DNA of 64,000 bases from assembly GCA_018350325.1 (NCBI GenBank), contig JAEVLN010000010.1:2728001-2792000 (forward strand). The letters run 5' to 3'. This stretch comes from Globodera rostochiensis. Lineage: Eukaryota; Nematoda; Chromadorea; Rhabditida; Heteroderidae. Below, piece after piece: positions 32,433 to 44,308 of the stretch; positions within the stretch are counted from its first letter, which is position 1, and every line of letters begins with the position of its first letter. The notes beneath the pieces are model-generated. The model had not been told where the DNA came from. It was given only the letters and a program-made list of their open reading frames with translations, and searched no databases. The position numbers and the translations under genes are program-made.

Positions 32433-33750
32433 AACATTTTGCCTATTCTTTACTTAACCAAAGATCTGCTATATATTTGTAGCTTTTCAAACATTTTGAT
32501 TAAATTTTTGGGGACATGAATTTTTCCTAATGTGTTCTTTGGCAAAATGTGGCACAAAAATGCCGTTTGACACGAAATTCCACTGAACTATGGTGTGTTA
32601 AAGTCGTCGGCGCCGAACACAGGCTGAATCGACCGACAGACACTCTTTTGTTAGCATTTCGTTTTAGTTTTAAAATTTGTGTAACGTTTAGTATTCGGCG
32701 TTTTGTTGTATTTGTGTTTCTTTATTCCTTTCGCTTACCACACGACAAATGATAAATGTTTCTGCATCAAACAAAGTACATGAAGAACGGATCTTCGATC
32801 AAAAAAAGCCTTCCTTTCGTTTCCCTATAGAATCAAATTAGCTAAATGCTTTTTATGACCAAATTTATTGCGTTGGTAATGTTTGGTCGGTTATGTAAAT
32901 TGTTTATTTTGTCAGCTTGTCTATTGAGTTAAATTAGTAACTGCAATTTTTTTTATAAAATTAATTTGATTTAAGAATGTTATTGTAAATGTTTTAAGAA
33001 AAAAGAGATCTTTGCGCGAAGAAAACGGTCATCAGCTGAATTAAATTAAATGTCCTTACAAATTAGCTATTTGTTCCAAATTTATAAATATATAAGGAGT
33101 GCCATAGCTTTAAGGTTCATTACAGAACATTTGTTTTCAAAAAGAGTGAAAATTTAAAAATTTATTTTTAATGTTTATTCCTTCCACCTTAATGTTTATT
33201 AATTTTAGAGTTGAATTTAGGCAAAATTTAATTCGGGGTTCAAAGTTTAAGGCCGTTGTTTATGAAATTTTACTACGGAATTACAATACCCCATTTTTAA
33301 TGATCTTTTAATGATCACATAATTTTTGAAAAAATTGCCTGAGGGTTTGGAAACATAATTTTGTGAGTTAGTAAATAGCCCACTAAATTCTCTACAAAAC
33401 CTAAAACATCGCTAGGCTTTGCACAAGGGGAGCTACATCGACTTTCACAATGCAAGTCGCATGTTTTCTTCAGAAATATTGTAATTGTGCGTGCATTAAT
33501 TGACTTTTACTAATTAATGAATAAAATTAACATGTTTCGGTACATATTTTATGAATATTCCGACATTTTTTTGGCTTTTTTTGCACGCATATATACGCGT
33601 CATATCTTGTGCATAATTATGAGGATCGTTTCTCATTAAGCTTATACGGCATAATTATGAGGATCGTTTCTCATTAAGCTTATATTAATTGGACACGGCA
33701 CGTTTCTTTTGCCGTTTTCAATGCGTACATTGTGTGTTATGTTTAGCTAT
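32433..33750. other. AT-rich upstream region of the AST-C-like gene
   Basis: No coding frame supported. Includes a 38 bp direct duplication at 33611-33684 close to the neuropeptide start; otherwise no structure recognised. Confidence 0.5.
33611..33684. repeat. 38 bp-period direct duplication upstream of a neuropeptide gene
   Basis: The 36 bp starting GCATAATTATGAGGATCGTT occurs at 33611-33646 and again, unchanged, at 33649-33684, about 70 bp before the likely start codon of the AST-C-like precursor. It could duplicate promoter or trans-splicing signals; that is inference. Confidence 0.85.
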
Positions 33751-34332
33751 ATGGCAAAATTTCAATTTATTGCTGCTGTGCTGTTAATACTTCATTTTAT
33801 TGTGATGACCAGCGGCAGAGTAATACGGAATGATCAACGGTAAAATGACTTAAATTAAAATATATATATTTTTAATAAATATATAAATTTAAATTTTAGA
33901 AACGCGAGTAGATCCCGTTCGCCAATGTTCGGCTGGTCAGCAATGTTCTCACCAATGACAGACGTACAAAATCAAAAATTCGAAATGGACAAGCCCAAGC
34001 AAATTGGTGCCAATGCAAATTCGTTGACAAAAATGGCATCAAATGGTAAGAATTGTTTTAAATTTCAAAAACTAAAAAAAGATATTTTTTTATTATCGTG
34101 GACAACATTCAAATTGCAAAACTTTTGTTATATTATTAAATATTTTTTTATAGAAGTTGAGGAGGAGGAGGAGCCGTTGGTGTTCAGCAGTTACAATCGT
34201 GACTGCTTTTTCACTCCGGTCAACTGTTTTGTGGGTCGAGCTGGTCAACAGGCGAGCAAAATCATCGGGACAGCGTACAATTCAAAACGCCAAATTCTGT
34301 TCATACGCCGAATGCCCAAAATCATGAATTGA
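33751..34332 (+). CDS. Allatostatin-C-like neuropeptide precursor
   Basis: Three exons (33751-33839, 33901-34045, 34154-34332, boundaries within a base or two). ATG 33751 gives a good signal peptide (MAKFQFIAAVLLILHFIVMT); two in-frame ATGs upstream (33721, 33739) are possible. The C-terminal exon contains SSYNRDCFFTPVNCFVGR. The spacing C-x6-C followed by F matches allatostatin-C (the C-[YF]-F-N-P-x-x-C-F type) and predicts a disulphide-closed ring. GR after the ring could give C-terminal amidation, as in the AST-CCC branch. A run of Glu (EVEEEEEP) precedes the peptide, common in propeptides. It lies tail to tail with the PDF-like precursor (167 bp apart). Receptor and role are not visible. 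Confidence 0.75.
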
Positions 34333-34498
34333 CATTTTAAAGAACATGTCATGCTTTTTAAAATGTGCAAAATGAATAAAATAAACAATTTTTATTTCCA
34401 TCATTTCTTTATTCTTGAAAATTCAAAAATTTTCATCCGACTTTATCAGCAGCAGCACCACGCACAGACATTAATTTTGTTGTTTTGATTCATTGATA

Positions 34499-34967
34499 TC
34501 AATCTGTCCAGAAGAATGGAGGTTGAGGACGCCAGAACAGTTGTTGTACTTCATCAACATCTGGCACTGGCGGAGACCTTTTGCCTATCGCGTTCAGACG
34601 TTCCATCGTCAGAAGACCGTTGATGAACTAAATCAAAATTTTTTTTAAAATTAAACTATTTAATATAACTTTAAAAAAAATAATTTATATTATGCCTAGG
34701 GTGCTCCCAGGTTTATTTATTTAATTTTAAACATTTTACTTCTGCATTTCGACGCTTTTCAACTGCTTGAAACGCATGAGGCTCATCAACTAAATGTTTT
34801 TTCAATTAAATTTCCAAATTTACATCGAATTTACCCTCGTCCATATCTCTGACTGCAATTGGGTTGCCCAACGCATTGGGTGTTGAGATGGCAAGAAGTA
34901 CGAGCAGTATAAGTAGGAGTGCCATTGGCAGACGAATTGTTTGCAGTTGAAAAGCCGATGTTGACAT
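34499..34967 (-). CDS. pdf-1: PDF-1-like (pigment-dispersing factor) neuropeptide precursor
   Basis: Three exons, about 34967-34838, 34792-34743 and 34627-34499. The first encodes a signal peptide (MALLLILLVLLAIST core, from ATG 34967). The second ends with the processing site EKRRNAE, and the third continues FINGLLTMERLNAIGKR. Excised at KR/KRR and amidated from the Gly, the peptide would be about 17-18 residues, NAEFINGLLTMERLNAI-amide, matching the PDF-1 pattern NAELINGLxxM. The C-terminal remainder (SPPVPDVDEVQQLFWRPQPP) is a spacer. In other nematodes PDF-1 acts on a class B GPCR to modulate locomotion and arousal (established knowledge). The exon phases agree across both introns. Confidence 0.87.
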
Positions 34968-37900
34968 TATCTTCGCCAAATTGTCGCTTAAAATTATATA
35001 AAATAAATAAAAAATTAAATATTTTAATGTAACGAATTGCTTTTTTTTTATACTTTAAATTTATCGTTAATCCAAACCTGATCAATTTTGATTAAAAAAA
35101 CTGTTCTTAAACCCGACCTAATTCTAATCAAAAATGTTTAAACAATTAAAAAAAGTTCGAATGCAGATAATTCGATTTAATTAAGTTTGAAATAATGGCG
35201 CATTTTTTACTCATTTTCCTAAAAGCCAAAAAACCATTAGACAAAAAGAATTATGGAGTGGAAAGCTACTGAGAAAAATGTTCATCTTCATATGCTAAAG
35301 GTGGAATTTTCCAAAATTGGAAAAAACGTCCATTTCAACGCCCCTAAAAATTGTTATCATTTTTTGAAATTAAAAGCATTTTTTGAATATATTTTAAAAT
35401 AAATGATTAAACAGGAAAGCAAAAACACTAATTTAAGCTCCAAATGAATTTGAAATTTAAAAAATTTTAACATGACGCTTTTGTTTAGCCCAAATTGGCA
35501 AAAGCCTAAAAAATGTCAAAAAATATCCACAAAATGGTGGCACTTTTCCGGGAGATGTGCCAACTGCCAAACTGCGAGTAAATGTGCCCAAAAATCACCA
35601 CTATTTTTTGACAGAACACATTTGAGACGGAAACGTCATTAGCAATGTTACACAAATTGGATTTATGAAAAGAGACACAAATTTTTGGTGGCATTTGCTT
35701 TTTCTCCCGATCTTGGCTCCTGGCACTATAAAAAAAAAATCCGTCCAAATTGTATCAGTAAAATTTTTCAAATTCCACGCTAAATAATTGCAAAAAAAAA
35801 AATTAAAAACTCTTAAAAATTTAAATAACATTATTTTACGTGTATGTTTTAGTTTGGCTTTGTAAAATTTTTTGAATTTTTATATGCTAAATTTCATTAA
35901 TAAAAGCAAATATCCGCTTTTATTGTGTTTATATTACAAAAATAAAATTTTTTTAAAAAAAGATAAAAATTTCAATGAAAAATTTATAAACATAGGCATT
36001 TTTTTGCTAGCATTGTTCGGCCCAGATTTGCTCACGAGTGTATGTTTTCAACGCACTTAATTGGGTCTGAATCCGGTTGAGCGAGGACGGCGGAATGCCA
36101 CGAGTAATTGACACGAAATGCCAAAAATCAGAAAATGGGATGGCACCGGCGATAAGCCGGAAGACATTAGGGGCCAAGGTTTTCTGTCGCCTGTGAAAAT
36201 TCCATTATCTTTAGAGGATGGGCCAAGAAAGAAAATGGAATGAGGCGCCGCCGGGTACACAAATACAGACAAGAAATGATGCGTTGGCATTGTTTTCAAC
36301 AAATTCTTGAATTTTTAGTAAACATTTGACTTTTGCCAATAATTATAATTTTAAATTAAAAGTTTTCAAAATTTTGCTTTTTGCAAGAAAATTTTGATAA
36401 CAAAATTTTCTACTGAAATCTTTTAAAATTTGTTCAAGAAATTAAAAAAACATTTAAAATTCAAACTAAGTTCATACTATTATATTATTGTAATTCAATA
36501 TTTCGAATTTAATGGAGGAGCAAAAACTTTTGCAAAATATTGCCCAAAAAGTGATGTGAGTCTGGCAAAACGCTTGACTTAGATTGATGAGCAAGGATAT
36601 GCGAGGCAAAAAAGGTCACACACATCTTTTTATCCCCCGGAGGCACAAATTTGGTCGCACGTTTGACTGGCCAAATCTGTGGGCCCCATGAACGCAATAT
36701 GCCCCCAAGGGAAAATGGCATAAAGCGATAATTGCTGAGAGTTTTTGTAAGGGTCAGCTTTACGCAACAGATTACGCATAATAACGGAAATGATGTTTAG
36801 AATTTAAATGGTAATTTTGTTTCTATATTTGGCAATTGTCCAAAATAAAAATAGCTCGAAGGCACCAGTTTAAAAAAAAAGCGCCTTTGGCATTTAAAAA
36901 AGAAAAACAATTAACGGCATAGCATCTGTGAAATTTTTGTTGGACAATGTGGGATTCCGAAGATTCAAGCTGTGAGAGCAAATTTCGAAATTTCTCTTCC
37001 ACGAGAACGGCGACAAATTTCTCTCTCTAACAAGATTTGAAGAAATTAATTGGAAAATAAGCCTTAATTTGAGACTAAATAAATTTTTAATAAATAAATT
37101 ATTAAAAAAACCAGGGCTTTTTTGTCAAACAATAAATTTTAATTACCTAAGCAAATTTATAATTGCAGACTTTTTGGATTATTAAATGATTTTATGAAGG
37201 CTTTCATTTCAGCATTTTTTTTAATTAATTTTCAATTTCCATTTATATGTTTTTAAAAATGCCTAAAATATTGAATTTCTTCATGAATTTACGGGAAATG
37301 CCAATTTATTATGAAATAATGGCAAAATATTGATTTAGCCAAAATATTGATTTATATGTATGGACTAAAAAGTCGCTCTAATTCAAATTTTTCCAAATGA
37401 ATGCTATTTTTGGGCTTTTCTCATGATAAACCTAGTCGCAAAAAAAAAATAATAAAAATTTCGTTTAATGATAAGATGATGGATCTTTATCAAAATAGGG
37501 GCTCTATTTATGCAATATGACTGCCTATATTTGGAATGTTGACATGTGATGATACAACAAATATACAAACCATCCAACAGCTTCTTTAAAAGTCGATTTT
37601 AACGGTGTATTTTGGGGAAAAGGCGTATGTATATTTTAAGTTCCCGACCTTTTTCAAGAAAATCTTTGATTTTTGAGCCCGACGGTGCCGACAGGAGCAG
37701 CCTTGGAAAATTTTTATTTTCATTGGGAAGCCGGATGGGTTTTTTCCAATTTTCAATCCGTATTCGGGTAACTATTTCTGGATATCCGGATGCCCGTGAC
37801 CATACCTGTCCAAGCAAAAGTTGCTATCCATTTCTACCCAAATTCATCAGCAGATGTTTTAATAAAACCGCACACGAAAAAAAAGGTGTTCCCAACCGAA

Positions 37901-39353
37901 CGAACAACAAAACGGCAAGGAAATGTGAACGGTTAAGCAAAATTAATCAATGAAAGAAGATCGTGGCGATAAAAAATATTTGGGCGGAAGTCAAAGGTTT
38001 GCTTGGCGCTCGCACCGCACAGCTGATTCAAATACTGTCTTTCGCCACGAATACTGTTATATTGAGTGTCCCATTTTGGTGGACTCAACTGCTTTTTCAT
38101 ATCGCTTACCGCCGATCCTCTCTTCCCCCCAGCAGAAGTAAAGCAAAATTCTCAAAAAAACCTTGTATTTTGAAAATCAAAAATTTGACGAATTCTTGCA
38201 TAATTTTTTTTTAACAAACTGTTACCAAAAATTGAAAACATTGCTTCTTGGACTCCCAGCCCACTCTAGTTTGGTTAAAAGTTGAATAAGATTGGATTCT
38301 CCCATTAACGAGTTGTTTAGCATTAAAAAAAGTGAATATTTTTGCGATGAAATAAACATTTTTGAAAAAAAATCCAGGTCCACGCCTGGATCCAGGTATT
38401 TACGACTTGGATTTTTCCTGGATTTTTGCCCAGGAAATCAGGTCCAGGCACCTCCCTAAAATCCAGGATCCAGGATTTTTCAAAATGTCGGGCTCTAATA
38501 TATTTGTTTTTCCTCTTTTTATATTTTGTCTTCAAGTCTTTTGAACATTCCGTCGACGGAGTCCCGCTCATATTATTTTTTTTTGTGAAATTTAACGTTG
38601 AAATAAACCCCAAAATGTCGCTTTTTTTTGCCAAAAGAATATTTTACAACAATATGTTGTGACATGTACATATCTATTATCTATCTCCACTTTTGCGGGT
38701 TGTTTTTTGTTTAAATTGATAAGACATAATGATGGTGACATAAATATAAGTTCAAAGATTACATAAAAAAGTATAATGTGTAAAATCAGAATTCAAATGT
38801 TTTTCACGCAATATGTACGGTTGACTGGCGCATTTTGATAGAATATTTTATTGGACTTCCGCACGGTTTGGGTCGAATCTTAATTAAAATAGTAAAAATC
38901 CCTCTTATTTTTAATGGTTTTGTAGCTTTAATTGGACTAAATTTTTGGGTTTAAAAATCCTCCCCTAGTGAGAAACAATCAATGAAATTTCCAATAAATT
39001 TTTTTGAGAAAAACATTGTCGGCTGGCAACTGGCCTGGCACCAACCGGTACGTTTTTCATCCAGCCGTTGCCCATAATTTTTTGATGTGAATTTTTTTTT
39101 GTATCAATTTTGGCGCTAATAATTCTTCTGGCTGAGTTCTTATCATTTTTGTTGTTGATTGATTTACCCATACAGCCGTCGTACAAAGTCCTATTTACCA
39201 TTCTTCATTTAGAATAAAAATAAATAAGCTCCTCTATAAGTGGGTTTAGGAAAAAATCTTTGAAGCTTTAGTAAAATTTATAGAAAATTAGGAGGCTTTA
39301 TTTTATAAATTCAAAATTTTGAGTGTAATTTTCAATTCATAAGTGTATATTAG
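34968..39353. other. Long AT-rich intergenic region without supported genes
   Basis: Open frames on both strands (for example 36057-36302 minus, 37612-37953 plus, 37963-38214 plus) have neither splice context nor a family I recognise. The 37963 frame is partly hydrophobic. A CCAGG-motif repeat lies at 38376-38490. The region holds whatever drives the PDF-like gene (right of 34967) and the first exchanger (left of 39354). Confidence 0.5.
38376..38495. repeat. CCAGGATCCAGG-type self-complementary repeat
   Basis: Repeated CCAGGTCCACGCCTGGATCC, TTTTCCTGGATTTTT and ATCCAGGATCCAGGATTTTT motifs occur in both orientations, the same design as the other foldback families. Its ends are unclear. Confidence 0.6.
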
Positions 39354-42300
39354 ATGATGGATTATTTGCATTGTTTTTTTCTATGCAATTATTTTAATTG
39401 CCCACTTTCGTGCCAACAATCATTCCCGGACGATTTCAATGTGACACCAAATTATGGCAACAATGCCAGTGACGAACAGCAACAACGGCCATTTCAAGTA
39501 GACAAAATTTAAAATTTAAATAATAATTTTTTTTAATTTAATTTTCATTAGATGAAATAATAAATTAAAAATATTTTTATTAAAAAAATTAAAATATTCT
39601 TTATTTAAAAAATCCCATCCTTTTTTAGCTCTTATCCTTCGATTGGAGTGGTGTTGAGGTTCCTTATATTATTGCTGCTTGGCTGATGCTGGCCAGCGTT
39701 GCCAAAATTTGTAAGTAATTTATTTAATAAAATTAAACTTACCTTTTAAAATAATTATTTTATTATTTTTTCTGTCCGTTGGTAATTGAAAATTTGAAAC
39801 TAATAATTTAAATAATTAAATTTACACAAACAAAAACTAATATTAAATTGCCTTAATAAATTAACGCATTAAACCTTCTAATATTTAGTAAAAAATTGAT
39901 TTTTATTGATTCATGCTTATTTATATTTGTTGTAAAAAACAGGCATCTACGCATTTTAATTTAGTATTCCACGCCTACAAAAGAGTGGCGGAAACGGTGC
40001 CCGACTCGGCGCTGCTTATCGTGCTCGGCTTCGGCCTGGGCCAAGTGCTTCGACTGTGCCGAGTTGAACGCCAAATTTATATGTTCGAACCGAGCACTTT
40101 CTTCCTCTACCTTTTGCCACCGATCATTTTTGAAGCGGGTAAAAATTTGATGGCATTTGCTTTATGCACATTATTTTTTTTTTGTCGTTTTTTAAAGGAA
40201 TGAAGAATTTTTAAAATATTAAACATTTTTTAGCATTCTTTAAGCTAAATTAAAAAAAAATTATTTTTCCTGTTTTAATTTTGTAATTAGGCTTTTATAT
40301 GCCGACAAAGCTGTTGTTGGAAAATTACGACTCAATTCTATTGTTTGCGTTTGTTGGCACCATTTGGAACACAGTCGCAGTTGGTAAAATTTAAAAAAAT
40401 AATATTTTTATTTTAATTTCTTTTCCCGAAAACTAAAAAAGTTAAATAATTTATTCACTTTTTTGGTATCTCTCTGTATTGGTTGGAAAGCACATTTTCC
40501 GTGCCATTTACACTATTCCAAGCGCTGTCGTTTGCCGCATGCATTAGTTCAGTGGATCCAGTTGCGGTGATTGGCATTTTTGAACAGATCAATTTGAACA
40601 AATTTTTGTTCATCAACGTCTTCGGCGAAGCATTGTTCAACGATGCGGCATCTGTGGTAAAAAAACATTGCATAATTAAAATATTTGAGCTTATCGATTC
40701 TGAAAATTATAATTTGTTTAAAAATTTCTGGATGTGAAATATTTTTATTTTAAAAAAATTATAATTGCCTAATTAATAGCATTTTTAGACACTTTATCAA
40801 ATGTTTATCAAATTCTCGCTAATTGGCACAAAAAATTTGAATATTGTACATTACTGTGTTGGCATTATGTCATTTGCTATTATTGCTATTGGTGGCGTTA
40901 TAATCGGCCTGTTTTTTGCTGTGCTTTCTTGCATTGCTACAAAGTAAAATAAAATAAATAAATTAAAAGTTTGTTATATTGAAAGAAAAATTCTCCTTTA
41001 AAAACAAAAGTAAAAAAAGTTCAAAAATTAGTAATCCATTAAAATTGATTTTTGAAAATTTAAATTTATTCATTTTAATGCATTTTTTTCTGTATAAATT
41101 TAGATACACAACACAATTTCGCATATTCGCTCCAGTTTTTGTTTTTGTACTGCCGTACATGTCTTACCTTACGGCACAAATGTTCGGGACATCTGCAATT
41201 TTATCGTGTGTTAAAATGATTTAATTTTTAATGAAAATAATACATTCAATTTTGAAATAAAAATGTTTAATAGCTTTTTAATATTAAAAATGCTTTTTAA
41301 CATTTTAGCCTAATCGCTTGTTCAATTTCAATGAAGAAGGTCGTGAAAGCGAATTTGTGCTCTGATTCTTATATGGCCATCAAATATTTTGTCAAATTGT
41401 TGGCCCAAAGCAGTGAAGCGGTGATTTTCCTCTTTCTTGGCCTCTCGCTCGTGCCACAAACGCAAAATTGGGATTTTAAATTTGTCAGCTGCACAATTGC
41501 ATTCTGTCTACTCTATAGAGCAATTGGTATCACTGTCATAAAATTTTTAAAATGCAAAAAAAAAAATATTATAAAACAAAAATTGACATAAATAATAAAT
41601 TCTCTCTTCTCTTATTTGAATAAAAAAATAATTTTTAAACTCAGCGAATTTCGAATTTTACGCGTTTTGTAAATTTTTTTTTCTTTATTTTTTTAAAACA
41701 AAATTGACAAAAAAAAATTAATTTAATTTAAAAAGGCGTGATTGTCCAATGTGCATTGTTGAACCGATTCCGGAGCAAAAAATTTTCATTTGCTGACCAA
41801 TTTGTGTTATCATATAGCGGCCTACGGGGCGCAATCTCTTTTGGACTTGTCATATCACTTCAACAATTCCAGGTAAAAATTCAAAAAAATAAATTTTCAA
41901 GCTTAAAATTAATATAATTGAAGTTTTTTCAAGATAATTGATTAAATTGATAAATGCTACTTAAGGCTTAAAAAATGTTTTTATTAATACATTTTTGGAA
42001 ATTTGAAAAGTTCAATTTAAGGCACGGCAAATGTTTATCACGACAACATTGGCTGTGATTTTCTTCACCGTTTTTGTCCAAGGCATTTCCATTCGGCCAT
42101 TATTATTCTGGCTAAAGGTTGAACGTGAAGAAACATCGTCGACGAAAGAAGAAAAAAAGGATGAAAATTCAGAAGAAAAATTGGACAGGGTTCGTCAAAA
42201 TTTTCAAAAAAAATATTTTTTTTTAAATTTCAGTATACCGATTATGCAATGGTCGGCTTGGAGACAATGATGAGTGGCGCGGGCAAACACTTTTTGAAAA

Positions 42301-42519
42301 AAGCGTAATGCGTTTTTTAATTAAAAAATGTTTTGTTGGCATTTTGTTCATTTTGAAAATAAAATTAGCGTTTATTACAAATTTAAATTTTTTAATATAA
42401 CTTTAATTTGAATATTTAGCTTGGAGTGGCGGCGCCTACAAATGCAATCGCGTAGCAGAAGAGAAAGTGAAGAGGGCGAACCGTTACTGAATGTGCGGCA
42501 AGATCATGTCTATGCTTAA
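39354..42519 (+). CDS. Na+/H+ exchanger (NHE/NHX family), copy 1
   Basis: Twelve exons, starting at the doublet ATGATGG 39354 (an AG directly before it could be a trans-splice acceptor) and ending at TAA 42519. Landmarks in order: [90 protein letters not shown] (the catalytic ND), [63 protein letters not shown]. About twelve membrane segments are expected. The cytoplasmic tail is short (ends LLNVRQDHVYA) compared with copy 2 and with the long regulatory tails of plasma-membrane NHEs. The intron before GISLYWLESTFSV appears to end in TG rather than AG (40464-40465). Exchanges Na+ for H+ across plasma membrane or endomembranes, controlling pH. Confidence 0.93.
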
Positions 42520-44308
42520 AAGCTGTTTTTGACCGATCACGAAATTTGCTTAATTTTTTTTTGCCATTTTTGGCTAAATGCTAAATTATTTTTTCACAAT
42601 TTGATTGAGTTGCATCAATTCGTTCGTTTCTGAAAAGCGTTTTTTTTTTGGTTTGCTGGTAATTTTTAATGCAAAAAATGAATGTGAATTGTTCCCAAAA
42701 TGTTTAATTTTAGCATTTTTTTTTTGTCGTTTGCCCATAGGTGATGGAAACGATGTCCGGAAAATCGCCAAAAATTGGGAACAAAAATTGTTCGAAAAAT
42801 TGGATCTAAAAATATCGGAATTGAGCACTTTTAATTTTATTATTCTGTTAGTCAATAAGGATAAATAATATACACAATTTTATTTACATGAATAAATCAT
42901 TTAATTTTAATCTATGTACAGCCTTTTGCCTGCAAAATGCTTTTGAAAAGGCCCCATTTTATGGAAATTTATCGTAATCGTGGTGAACGGAGTCCGTTAG
43001 GATTATCTTAATGCTCATCAGCTTTTATAATATCTAATCCAGCGTGGCTGTTTTATTGTTAGAATCGATTAAATTCATTAAATCACATTTTAGAAGCCAA
43101 ACAACAATAAATAAAGCACATAATATTTGAGCTATTTCTTCTTTTTTACAATAAAAGTGATAGGTAAGTTTAAAATTTCTGCGCCCAATTCCCCCCTTTT
43201 TAATTGCCAAAATCCAATTTAGAAAAATGGGTAAAAGTAAAGAATACTACCACCTGAGGGTTTGTGCCATTTTATAATCATTTCACTACAAAACCATGGG
43301 GGGGGGGGGGAACCTTTTGATTTTCATCACAAAATTTTTCCTCTCAAATTATGTTAGGAACCCTACAAATACAGATTTTTTGTGATGAGAACCCAAAACA
43401 ACGTTTTTTGAATCGGTTGAAATTTTTAGAAAAAAAAAATTATTTTGTAAAGTAACGGGTCCCATCTATGGGTTTCCCCCTCGGCGTCCCCAATTTTTCG
43501 ATATTTTGTCGCCTCCTTCATCAAAATTCTTAGATCTCGTTTAAGCACCGGGCGCTGACTCCAAACTCGGGACCACCAAACTCGGGACCAGTAGAACTAG
43601 AAAATTTTTTGTATTAGTTATTTTTGATGTAGTCATCAAAAATTTATAATTTTATTTATTTCTCTATAGATAAAATTGCTTGAAACCAATCCGCCTCTTC
43701 ATAATTTCTGAATTTTATAGGATTTTTGATTTTTATTAACTGAATTATTTCGTAATAAAGCTTTATCAAACTGTATCGGGAACATGACGAGATTTGAAAT
43801 TGTTTGATAAGGAAAATAGTAAACCCGTGATGATTGACAGAAATTGGGAGCGGTCGAAGGAAGCCTATTTTTATTCACAACTTATTACCCATTTTCTTAT
43901 GATCGTATTTGCCGATCACCAAAATAGCACTTTAAATTTTTAGCCTTAAAGAATAGGGTTTTATTTTTGAGAATTTAGTTTTTAATTTAGTTTACAAGAA
44001 AAAGTATATATTATGTTTTGAAAAAATAATCTTTCCTATTTTCTCATGAATAATGTTTTTATCTCAAATTCATTTGTGCTATTTTTAATTTTAAAAAATG
44101 AATTTTCCAAAATTTTAAAAGTTATGGCAATAATTTGTACTTTTACTGTAGTTTGTACAATCTGATTCATTTATCCTATTTCTTGTGAAACATACATTGG
44201 ACTCATCGCTAATTGCGTCATACACTTTCGATAACATTTTATGAGAGAATTTATTTCGCTATTTATCACAAATATTTAAAATTTTATTATTTCTATTAAT
44301 TTGAGAAA
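42520..44308. other. Spacer between the two exchangers
   Basis: AT-rich, with an 11-base G run near 43297. No coding frame supported on either strand. Confidence 0.6.

Noticed and set aside
37612..38214. Two plus-strand frames of 83-113 residues
   Set aside because: No recognised motif, no phase-consistent splicing, and part overlaps a CGGATATCCGG-type repeat.
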